Source: Chondrus crispus (taxonomy: Eukaryota; Rhodophyta; Florideophyceae; Gigartinales; Gigartinaceae). Taken from it: DNA of 64,000 nucleotides. The stretch lies in NCBI RefSeq assembly GCF_000350225.1, contig NW_005179363.1, positions 104,035 through 168,034 of the forward strand, read 5' to 3'. A program made the position numbers and the translations under genes. The notes beneath the pieces are model-generated. The model searched no databases and had not been told where the DNA came from. It saw only the letters and a list, made by a program, of their open reading frames with translations. Shown piece after piece: positions 55,845 through 64,000 of the stretch (positions are counted from its first letter, which is position 1; every line of letters begins with the position of its first letter).

Positions 55845-57081
55845 ATGTCTGACCCTTTGAGTAGTAGTCCTCCCCTTTCGCCAAATTCCGAACAACATGA
55901 CAAGGGACGCCAGCGCGATCATACTGTGGAGTCTACCGAGCGTCGAGCATCGCAATGGAATGCTGTTTTTCTAGCAATTGGTAGGCGACGAATGATGCAG
56001 AACGAATCTGCTTTCACGTCTACAAATTCATTAATGCGAGTTGCCTACACTACATGGAGAGAGAAGAAGGAAGTCGAGCTGTTGCTTGCGAGAAGAAGAC
56101 GTATCAGTTCAAGCGCGTTTAGTTTCAACTTAAACGGTATAACGGACGGGGACGCACTGCTACATTTCAGATTCCGTAAGCAAGATATCATTAGAATGAT
56201 AAGCGCAGTTTCTTGGCCCAGACAAAAGCGAACGACCAAGCGAAACAGATTCAGCGTCACACCTCTAGTAGCGACCTGTGTCATATTGAGACGTGTCGCG
56301 TCACCAGCCAGGTGGAAAGACCTCGAGATTCTGTTTGGGAAGCACGCGTCGCAGATGTCAGAGATATTTTGGGAGGCCCTAGAGCATATGTTGGAAGCAA
56401 GACTCGACCTCATAAAAGGACCCATAAGCCCACAGTACATGCATCTAAATGCGGAACGGTATGCCACGGCAGTTCAGGACAAGTGTCGAGCCCTCGCCAA
56501 CTGGTGTCGGTTCCATATACGGCACGGTGATTGGCATTGCAAGACCAAAGGGATATGCCACGCAACGCATTGCGCACAATGGGCACAAACGAAAGCATGC
56601 TCTCAAGTTTCAGGCTGTAAACAGTCCTGATGGACTCATAATGCATGTCAATGGTCCCGTAGAAGGTAGACGCCACGATTGGACGCTGTACACGAGAAGT
56701 GGGCTTGACACGCATCTACCTGAGGTACTCGATGTAGGGGGAAAGAGGTACTGTATCTTCGGAGATTCAGGATACAATCGTGGGTGGTTCATAGAAATTC
56801 CGTTTCAGGGAAGCAATTTATCGGCGCAGCAAGTCGCATTCAACAAGGCTATGTGTTCTATTCGCATAACTGTAGAGCGGATATTCAAAGAGGTCAAGCT
56901 CTACTTTACGACGGTGGACTTCAAGCGAAAGATGAAGGTGTTAGAGTCTCCGGTTGGGTCCCTTTACCTGGCGGCGATGCTTCTCAGTAATATGCGCAAT
57001 TGCATCTATCGAAACCAGGTAGCTGCGTACTTCAATTGCACGCCACCGACTCTGGAATACTACCAATCTCATAAGGATTAG
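55845..57081 (+). pseudogene. HARB-A transposase (DDE_Tnp_4), one frameshift and catalytic Asp lost
   Basis: ATG 55845 starts MSDPLSSSPPLSPNSEQHD. The N-terminal part includes a helix-turn-helix-like FSVTPLVATCVILRRVASPA. One extra base near 56502-56505 (within CTGGTGTCGG) breaks the frame; the catalytic part follows in the next frame. The first Asp, expected in a GxIDGT motif, is Tyr (SIYGTVIGIARP, codon 56518-56520). Next come HNGHKRKHALKFQAV and GPVEGRRHDWTLY (second Asp), FGDSGYNRGWF, and the Glu in RITVERIFKEVK. It ends SHKD-stop at 57081. Two lesions in an otherwise well-kept gene make it inactive. Confidence 0.85.
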
Positions 57082-57197
57082 ACTGGGTGGTCTCGCTCCT
57101 CGTCCGCCCCGCGCGAGCGGAAACCTGGCAGACAAAGTAGGTAAAAGTCATTTTTCTTTAGTAAACAACATTTGAAAGCGGCTTAGAAGCCCTTTCT

Positions 57198-57956
57198 TTA
57201 CTTTCTATTAAGAGCCTCTGTCAGGAGTGTATATTTAGCCAACTCTAGCTCCTGAATCTTCTCGCGCTCCTCGCGTCGCCCCTCCCGCTCGCGTTCGCGC
57301 TCAGCGCGATCAGCCTCGCTGAGCTCCCGTTCGAATGCCAACTTTTCCCGCTCTAAATCAATGCGCGCGAGGTCCGCGTCGCGCAGGTGCGCTCCGAAGC
57401 GCTCCATCTCGCCACCAGACTCCATTCGTTTCAGGCGCTTAGTCTTCTTCGCGCTCGCTGGGACTTCCTCGATCGATTCCTCGCTGGTATCGTCAACAGT
57501 CCTTCGCTTAAGAGACATCTCTACCAGGGCTTGGCCAATCATTTCCTTCTCGCGACCCGTCTCCTGCTGCGCGCTCTTCTTGGCAGTCTTCTGTACAGCC
57601 ACGTCATTGCGTGCCTCTCGCATTGCCATCAGTAGTTCCTCCATCCCCCAATCTACCCCGGAAAGACGTTGGTTCGCGTTGTCGTTCTTGTCGAACTCCT
57701 CTTGCAGTCGCTTGTAACGGTCGCGCACGCTTTTCCAAGTCATCGTCTGGGCAACGGAGGGATTAGCGTTGAAATTGCTCGCAGCTTCGCCATATCTCTT
57801 ACCGTTCTCACCAAACGCTGCAACATGAGCGTTTGCTGCAGAGACCTCGCGTAGGAGCACAAGATCTTCTTCGGGGGTAAAACGAGAATGCCGCCCGGTC
57901 CTTGTCGCGGGAGAGTCGGAAGGGGAAGGGGCGTCGACAGATATGACCTCGGCCAT
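57198..57956 (-). CDS. HARB-A SANT/Myb-like partner protein, 252 aa, intact
   Basis: ATG 57956; open to 57198. Residues about 22-115 form a trihelix/SANT-like domain (RFTPEEDLVLLREVSAANAH, TMTWKSVRDRYKRLQEEFDK, GMEELLMAMREARNDV). A basic patch KKTKRLKR is a likely nuclear signal. The C-terminal 60 residues are a strongly charged coiled coil (EREKLAFERELSEADRAERE). In PIF/Harbinger elements a second Myb-like protein helps the transposase reach the nucleus and bind the transposon ends. The gene converges on the transposase with about 116 bp between the stops. It remains intact although the transposase is dead. Confidence 0.8.
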   Translation of the reverse strand: MAEVISVDAPSPSDSPATRTGRHSRFTPEEDLVLLREVSAANAHVAAFGENGKRYGEAASNFNANPSVAQTMTWKSVRDRYKRLQEEFDKNDNANQRLSGVDWGMEELLMAMREARNDVAVQKTAKKSAQQETGREKEMIGQALVEMSLKRRTVDDTSEESIEEVPASAKKTKRLKRMESGGEMERFGAHLRDADLARIDLEREKLAFERELSEADRAEREREREGRREEREKIQELELAKYTLLTEALNRK

Positions 57957-58205
57957 AATGAGGATGGGAGTAAGAGAGCATGAGTTCCAGGGATTATGGC
58001 ATACTAGTACTATTTGGCGCGCTCATGTAGGACAACTGTCTCCGAATTTCTCACAATTGTTTCTCACAGGTTTTCTCTAACTGTGCGCACTTTTCGGCAA
58101 TATTCGTCACAGCTTCATTGCAGAATTCTGTATCTTTTTACACCTGTCATACGTATTGCAGAATTTTGAAAAAATCATTGCAGAATTCTGCTTGTGTAAA
58201 CCCAC

Positions 58206-59891
58206 TATTCAGAGCGAGATTTTTTTTCTAGATCAATGATCCAATGGGTGTGCAATGGAGCGCAATATCGTGATCTTCTGCGGCCTGTGTTTGTGTTGGA
58301 GCTGGTGTGCAGCTGACCTATTTTTAAATTCGCCCAGTGCACCTTGCTGTTTGTTCTCTGATTCAACCCTGCGTTTCCCCGAACAGCTCCCCAAACGTAC
58401 TGTACGGGCACCGGACCATTCCCGCGTTCTCTCACCTTTGCTTTCTCTTTCCCTCCTCCCCTCCTCCCCTCCGTGTACCGTCACTGCTCCCACGCACACG
58501 ACCCCGGCTCTCACGCAAGCCCGCGCAGCGCCCGCGCGGGCTGAGATGCCAATCTGCAGCAGCGCTCCCGCCGCAACCGGCCGGCATCTTCCCGCATTTT
58601 CGCGCCCGTGACCATGCACCCCTCCGCTGCCTCCCCACTGCCGCGCCCCCTCCCTTGACACCTGTCGCCGCCCGACGAACGGCGGGAACCCCCCCTGTGT
58701 GCGCCGCTTTCGGCACGCAGAAATTGGGCCTTCGGCAACGCCTCTGCTACGTCATCTCGTGCTGAGCTGCGTTCTGCACGGCACGCGTCTCTTCTGCTCT
58801 TATACTTATACTTATACTTCGACCTCAGATGCTTACTATAGATACATGCGCGTTGTATGATACTTTGCTGTACAGTAGGTACACTACAGCGCACAGCAAC
58901 ACGCTGACAGATCGTGACAGGAAATGTCCCTCCGCTTTTGTAACTTCCGTACAGCATCAGCGTTTCACCAACATCACGCTTTCGACTCTTTGTTGGTGCC
59001 ATTCGCATCAAGTCTGAGGCATGTGCGTCCTTTCGCACTATTCTTTGCAAAGAGACTGTGCCTGATTTCAATCCTACATGCATCCCTTCTGTTCCGGTGC
59101 CGTGTCTGTTGTGCACATGAACGGCCTATATCTGCCTGAAAGCCGTTTTCAAACTCATCGAGGTTTCGGAGATCGACAAGGCAACGAGGATGACTCGCAG
59201 TGTCCGTACAGTAGTTGTTCATGTTCCCCAGCGCTGTTGGATATTGTCTTTTAACACAATATTAAAGAGGCCATCTCAAGCATACTAATCTGGCTTGAGA
59301 CGCGAGATCATGCTAAACCTTGCTACCCGCAACAGTGCAGGAGGATAGATTCTGAAAACTAGATCGAGTTGTAGGTTGCTTTCCTTAGCCCACTTGACGA
59401 GTGGTGCATCACTCGCCAACTGAACTAAGGTAGTTTGTTGATGGTAAATTGATTTAGAGTGTTGCACTCTACCATCAACAAACTTCGGCAGAAGGTCATG
59501 GGAGCGTTCCGTACAATGGTCGAAAGCTTCTGTCAGGCACCCTTTTCATAACGTTATTACCAACACCTCGACTAGCTGCAACGTGCAATGGAACGATACC
59601 AGTCATATGTATCTAGAAAAGACATGGAACGAACGGGGCCGGGTAAAATCGACTGGGCGCCCTGTACAGTACTGTACTTCATTCTGCCTTACACGGCATC
59701 TCGCGAAACGAGGGCAAGGCCCCCACTGTTGAAGCCCACTCGCCCCTTATTTACATATTTATCGAAGCATGCTTCTATCGAAGATGCAGTAGATTTTTCC
59801 TTAGTTAATCATCTAAGAACCACCCTCATGAGTCAATTTCACAATAGCAATCACCGACAGTGAGCGCCATGCCAAGCCCTTAGCAGGGCCT
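58206..59891. other. 1.7 kb between the transposon island and the bestrophin gene
   Basis: 58330-58760 is GC- and pyrimidine-rich, with open frames on both strands that I attribute to composition. A TATACT-type short tandem repeat lies at 58799-58818. A hairpin is at 59432-59484. No protein family is recognised. Confidence 0.35.
59432..59484. repeat. imperfect two-part hairpin
   Basis: Outer arms AGTTTGTTGATGGTA (59432-59446) and TACCATCAACAAACT (59470-59484) are perfect complements over 15 bp. Inside, AGAGTG-TTG-CACTCT (59456-59470) forms a second 6-bp stem sharing the edge base. It lies about 400 bp downstream of the bestrophin-family gene. Confidence 0.85.
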
Positions 59892-61417
59892 TCATGATTT
59901 GGATGTTGTTGAAATTTGCACCAACACATCCTTCCGAACCGTTTCACAAACAACGTCAAGTTGCAACGAATACCGCTCCATCCTGAATGGGTCTTCAAGA
60001 AGATGACCAATCTCCTCGATTGAAAACAATACCCAGCTCATCACCGCCACCGTCGGTACACAGAGCGGACCCTGAATTGGCACCAGCACAAGCGGCAGAG
60101 TCAGCGTCCACAACGAGATGAGACGTGATGTGTGCCGATTCCACGACAACGGTATCGGGCTTTTCACGAGACGTTCGCACTTGCCCATAATGTCCATAAG
60201 TTCAAACGTGCAACTCTCAAGCTTGTCTCGCTCAACGTTCGTGCTGCACGGAAACGCTTCTGCGTGACCTGACCTGTACAACGTCAATTGTTTCCACTCT
60301 AACGAGACTTTGACAAGAGTCGATAAATGAAGGAGAACCTCAAGAGGTTTGTTCTCTGCCGCATTGATACGTTGAACTAGCACGTTCCCGGGGGGGAATC
60401 TAGTTCTACATTTGTACCAATCGGGCTCTTCCAAACCGCTTTCTATCCTCTCGGCATCCATATCTCTCACTAGCGTTGGTTGCAGAGCCGCAACTTCCTG
60501 ACCAAATGTGTAAGCGCTTGTCCGCATGGCAGCTGGCCCCACGTCGTCTAGCAACTCGAGTGGAATGAGCATCTCGCCGCATATTTCTTTAAACGGCTCG
60601 TCTTCTCGTCGCCCTTGGAGATGGTGCATGAGAGCAAAACTGAAGCATGTAATTAGTCTGGCGGCAACGTCGACATGCGTCTTGGGCATCGCCAAAGTGC
60701 ATATTCGCGCCATAGTACGGGATGTGTTAAGTAAGTTGCCCCACAGTTTGCGGCCCTCCCAAAATCGGTCCTGCGGTCTGACGCGGGGAGTGGCAACGTA
60801 TCCAAACATGCATTATGCAGCGGGGAAATGACGAAAGGAGACAAAGTAAACGTATCGTATATTAGCGGCGAGATCGTTAGATGACGAAATTAGAAAACGG
60901 TGCCAGCTTGCCAGCAACTTACGTAGGCGGCATTCGAGCGGAAGACCAACAACAACGACATGGCGTTGACCATAAACGTATGTGGAATAGGGGTTACGTT
61001 GAGGTGATGCACGAAATCGGGGGCGTTACGCAAAAGGAATTCGTAGGCGACGAGGACAAGGGATGATGCAACTGAGTTAGCGATGATGTGACCACGAACG
61101 CGACGCAAGACGATTGAGCGAGGTAGGGTGCTAAGGGCTTTTGCCCAGTCGGTGGCATCATATCGCTCAGGTCGCTGAATGCCACAACGAGTGACGTGGG
61201 GATACGCCCTTGTCCGAAAGCATGGCAATCGCGGTGGCACGTGGCACGTCAAGCTTGGGGGGCAGGGACGGAGAGGGATGAGACAGGAGGTTTGAAAGGT
61301 GGGGGTGGTCGTGATGGTTTTGCCGGTGCGTCTATGCCGGGGGGACATTGATGAAAGACAGGTAGGGGAATGACACGAGGGGAGATCCGTTCCTCTGCAA
61401 AAGAGGCGGGAAGGCAT
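59892..61417 (-). CDS. bestrophin-family anion channel, two exons, plastid VCCN1-like
   Basis: Exon 1 (61417-60923) and exon 2 (60770-59892) join in phase 0 across a GTAAGT..CAG intron. The junction gives LLLVFRSNAAY-DRFWEGRKLWG, the conserved bestrophin pore-neck region. Other family motifs are RPERYDATDWAKALSTLPRS, PIPLSWNRHTSRLISLWTLT and MSWVLFSIEEIGHLLEDPF. ATG 61417 gives 457 residues. The first ~90 are rich in Ser, Thr, Pro, Arg and poor in acids, like a plastid transit peptide. The frame is open further up to 61684 but lacks ATG, so an upstream exon is possible. The family forms anion channels; the VCCN1 type tunes the thylakoid proton-motive force. The family call is firm, plastid location is inferred. 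Confidence 0.8.
60771..60922 (-). other. intron, 152 bp
   Basis: On the minus strand it starts GTAAGTTGC right after the codon for Tyr in SNAAY and ends CCGCAG before GACCGATTTTGG (DRFW). Removing it restores the conserved bestrophin motif in phase 0. Confidence 0.85.
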
Positions 61418-62833
61418 AGGTGGAGGGAATGGGATTTGCAAGGGTCTTTCTGCATTAAAGGATACAGCCGTGTGACGAAGAGCCCTCTCGACTCTCACCG
61501 GGGTAGAGAAGCAAGGGAGGCAGAGGAAGGCTGTGGTTAGGACGAGAAGGAGATAAACGTAGACAGGCTGGCGATCTGCACGACTTGAGATCCAACTAAT
61601 TACATCTCTACTGTGCACCTCAGAGGAAGGAGCCTCGGGAGGTGTCGAAGGGCGGGAAATTTTGTGTGGGACATAAACCAGCAAAATATTTCAAGAAAAC
61701 TAAAACTGGATTCATACCGCAAGCTGCAAGCTGATTGCTCTTTGTCACCGGCCTGACTGATCTTGCTTTGCTTCCCTTATACCTCGGACTCCGGTTTCTG
61801 TTTCAGTGAACATGTCTCCATGCCTGTCGCGTGTCTGCGCTCGTCCCAACTCCTTCCCTTGTTCTGCAGTGACCGAGCCTCTGGGGCATTCATTGACTCA
61901 ACCAGGGTGGATAAAACTCTCGCCGCATCAAATCACTATACGTTCTTCCCGCTTAGACACAATACGATAAACCGCTGCATCTAGTCAACTGCCGCTTGTC
62001 TCCATATCCTCCATACCCTACGATACCCTACGATGCGCATCTCATGCAATACAAGCCACCCCTACCCCCTCAGCTTCAGCGTCACAACTCCATCTTGCTT
62101 CATTGCCTTTTTTCGCATGGACCCCTAGACTCAATGCAAACCGCCTCCAGATGCATTTACGAGAAGAAATGTAATTTGCTGCGCTCCTTGAAACTCGCAG
62201 AAATTGTTAACGTTGAAAACTTTATCTTTGTTGTTCCAAACACGCATGCTCTCTTCTTCGAGCGAGACACGCCAAGTGATCCAATGGAACGCGGAGACTC
62301 TCGCCGCCACCACTCGAGAATCACATTTTTCTTTTCCCGTCTTCCCCCTCTCCCTTGTTTGAACATGAAATCACGTTGGAATGTGATACCCACAGCTATG
62401 GACAATTTATATTTTGACAAAGCTCAGCAAGAACTGTACCGTACAGTATTTGGAGTGGCATGCGAATACCAGAAATGCTGCAGCACGTAAAATCCTTACC
62501 TTAGCTTTAATCAGACTCCTGCAGTACTTGCAGCTGTTTCGGAATGAACCAGCACTACGCAAAACATCGCACCAGCTCTTCCATCCCCACTACACCACAC
62601 ACTTACGGAAAATCCATGATTGACGATCATACTCTGGTGCGCTCCAGAAGATGCCGACGAGCTGTTTATCCTCATAATATGGGCGCAACTTCTTCGGAAA
62701 TTGATGTCTGTTTAGTGGATATATTGTAATGTACAGTAAGTCTTTGCATAGTCTCTCCAATGCTATCTACTTTGTTCTATAGAACAAGCGAATATCCTCA
62801 CTATATCGCCTTCATAGCTCAGCTCAGCTCAGC
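61418..62833. other. intergenic region between bZIP and bestrophin genes
   Basis: 1.4 kb; both neighbours are on the minus strand, so it holds the 3' flank of the bZIP gene and the promoter of the bestrophin gene. A forward frame at 61996-62490 lacks an ATG start and motifs. No repeat family is recognised. Confidence 0.4.
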
Positions 62834-62838
62834 TCAGC
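62816..62838. repeat. AGCTC short tandem repeat
   Basis: Four AGCTC units followed by AGC; it runs over the stop codon of the bZIP gene (62836-62834), so the stop TGA is made of repeat sequence. Confidence 0.9.
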
Positions 62839-63760
62839 ACCACGGCGGATGTGTGATCATTTGATCCACAAGAGCACCAAATAGATCTTGGTTCAAAGCA
62901 TAATCGGGCGCATCAATGCCCTCCAATTTCATCACTGGTGGCTTCCCTGGTTTGGAAGTGTCAATTGCCGGCTGCATTTCCACCACTTTTGGTGGTACTG
63001 CATCTTGTCTGTCCTGAACTTGAACTGGTGCAGCCACGAGCGCCTCGGGAAGTGGCACAGAGTACCTCAGACACAGGACACGCACAACGTTCTCTAAGTA
63101 GCGCACTCGGGTATCCCGAATTTGCAACTCATGCTTGAGATGGGCGACTTCTTTTCTTTGTCTCATTCTAGATCGCACAGCAGCTCCTCGGTTGGTCACG
63201 GTTCGAACGACTCTTCTTTCGAAGACAGAAAGCTGGCCTTTACGAATACGAGTAGCATCACATGCATTTAGCTGTTCGGTAGCTAGTGCTTCGATGACGA
63301 CATGACGGACCTTTGCAGGGTCGTCGTACGTGCTAAGCTTGGACGGACCACCAACTTTTCGGTGAATGCGGTGGACGAGTTCTTCTTCCGCGGGGGTGGG
63401 CTTGACAATCGGAGCACGAGTATGAGCCTTGGTGGGGCTTGAGGACTTTGTGATGCCTGCGGCATGGTTCTTCTGAGGACTCTTCATATGAAACGTTTGA
63501 ATGGTGTTGGAGCGTGGGCTTTTGTCGATGAGCGGACGCGGGGGCGGGGTGGAAGAGGAGGCCGGAGAGAAGCTGCAAGTCATCTCTCTGTTCATTTCCC
63601 TTGTAATTTCTTGTGCGAGGTTGAAGTGGAGATCTTCCAGGGCTTGCGCAGGAGGGATTGCCATGTGTGGGGAGCGAGTAGTATCGGTTGTGGCCGTCAT
63701 CGGACTGGAGGGTGGGTTGACGTTATCTTGGATGTGGTTAATTATGGAAGGCTTGTGCAT
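62834..63760 (-). CDS. bZIP transcription factor, 308 aa
   Basis: ATG 63760 (an in-frame GTG lies three codons upstream). Residues 1-120 are Ser/Thr/Pro-rich and probably disordered. 121-180 hold a conserved-looking helical part (EEELVHRIHRKVGGPSKLS). The basic region is TVTNRGAAVRSRMRQRKEV, with the diagnostic Asn190 and Arg198 in N-x7-R spacing. A short zipper follows (HLKHELQIRDTRVRYLENVV), with heptad positions partly filled by Val instead of Leu. The C-terminal 70 residues are Pro/Asp-rich and unidentified. bZIP proteins bind DNA as dimers through this region. No intron is needed. A TATA box lies about 170 bp upstream. Confidence 0.85.
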   Translation of the reverse strand: MHKPSIINHIQDNVNPPSSPMTATTDTTRSPHMAIPPAQALEDLHFNLAQEITREMNREMTCSFSPASSSTPPPRPLIDKSPRSNTIQTFHMKSPQKNHAAGITKSSSPTKAHTRAPIVKPTPAEEELVHRIHRKVGGPSKLSTYDDPAKVRHVVIEALATEQLNACDATRIRKGQLSVFERRVVRTVTNRGAAVRSRMRQRKEVAHLKHELQIRDTRVRYLENVVRVLCLRYSVPLPEALVAAPVQVQDRQDAVPPKVVEMQPAIDTSKPGKPPVMKLEGIDAPDYALNQDLFGALVDQMITHPPWC

Positions 63761-63930
63761 ATGGGGCACGTGGATGAGGGGAGATAGCAGGTGGGAGGGA
63801 ATGGAAGTGAAAGGACTGAAGAAGCTGGAACTGTTGGCGAGGAGATGAGGTGGATGGGGTTGAGGGGTTTTGGGAGAAGGGAGTGATCCGGAAAGGCGGA
63901 ACGGAAGTGTCGGGGATGAGTGGATGGGGT

Positions 63931-63937
63931 TTATATA
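63931..63937 (-). promoter_or_regulatory. TATA box of the bZIP gene
   Basis: The minus strand reads ACTATATAAACCCC, a consensus-like TATA box about 170 bp before ATG 63760. The interval (63761-63930) would hold the 5' untranslated region. It contains a short open frame on the same strand without homology. Confidence 0.55.
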
Positions 63938-64000
63938 GTGGTTGATATGGTGCGTAGGAGGGGAGGGGTATGTAGGGGAACACGTAGGGATTGGTATTGA

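Larger units (their letters stand above)
55703..58205 (+). mobile_element. complete PIF/Harbinger-like element HARB-A, 2.5 kb
   Basis: The terminal inverted repeats begin GTGGGTTTACGCACAGCAG on the left (55703) and GTGGGTTTACACAAGCAGA on the minus strand at the right (58205), both continuing into AGAATTCTG. Subterminal CATTGCAGAA motifs occur at both ends (three or more at the right). The flanks carry TATT (left TATTT, right TATTC), compatible with a 3-bp TAT-type target duplication of this superfamily, though two extra T remain on the left. Two convergent genes fill it: a transposase (+) and a SANT-like protein (-). It sits only 32 bp from the end of the Tc1 element. Confidence 0.85.

Noticed and set aside
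58233..58661. GC-rich ORFs on both strands beside the Harbinger-like element
   Set aside because: Low-complexity Arg/Ser/Pro translations on both strands; no domain and no support for either strand.
61418..61684. Longer bestrophin start at 61684 with a hydrophobic VYLLLVLTTAFLCLP segment
   Set aside because: The upstream frame begins with TTG after a stop and has no ATG before 61417. It remains possible only with an unseen 5' exon.
1..64000. CRISPR array, rRNA, tRNA or bacterial operon
   Set aside because: No regular direct repeats with spacers, no recognisable RNA genes, and all identified genes and elements are eukaryotic.

Overview
This is eukaryotic nuclear DNA from a repeat-rich genome. 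I see no bacterial operons, ribosome-binding-site architecture, rRNA, recognisable tRNA or CRISPR array. Almost everything I can identify is transposable-element sequence: Ty3/gypsy chromoviruses, two different Ty1/copia elements, three PIF/Harbinger-like elements, one Tc1/mariner and two pogo/Tigger-like relics. Only the last ~5 kb looks like ordinary genic DNA: a bestrophin-family channel gene with one short intron and an intronless bZIP gene. Compact intron-poor genes beside large retroelement islands would suit a florideophyte red alga of the Chondrus type. The DDE_Tnp_4 elements with SANT-like or DUF6818-like partner genes also resemble those of oomycetes. I lean to a red alga with low certainty; the sequence alone does not prove it.

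Layout. 1-3456: the 3' end of a gypsy element, carrying a 650-codon ORF antisense to the element, then its LTR (family A). 3457-9370: sparse DNA with a dead pogo transposase and an unidentified decayed ORF. 9370-11110: an unidentified relic split by two solo LTRs (families B and C). 11242-12520: a broken zinc-finger/SAM gene and a possible actin-like fragment. 13336-15425: a Harbinger transposase split by a solo LTR A. 15990-21600: a copia relic split by a solo LTR A, which is itself split by a solo LTR B. 22816-24960: a Tigger relic split by an old solo LTR A. 25097-38834: a complete 13.7-kb gypsy chromovirus. 39652-46497: a complete but decayed copia element. 47360-48007: a solo LTR B. 49325-50620: an unidentified Cys-rich gene. 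51273-53333: a Harbinger-like element with convergent genes. 54094-55670: a Tc1 element. 55703-58205: a complete Harbinger-like element with TIRs and two convergent genes. 59892-61417: the bestrophin gene. 62834-63760: the bZIP gene.

How it fits together. Three LTR families share TGTAGT-type termini and leave 5-bp target duplications. Six solo LTRs in the window, several nested, point to frequent LTR-LTR recombination. The most unusual signal is the long ORF antisense to the gypsy element just upstream of its 3' LTR. A decayed homologue of its N-terminus sits in the same place and orientation in the complete gypsy element at 37305-37430, so it looks like a real, inherited part of this retroelement family.
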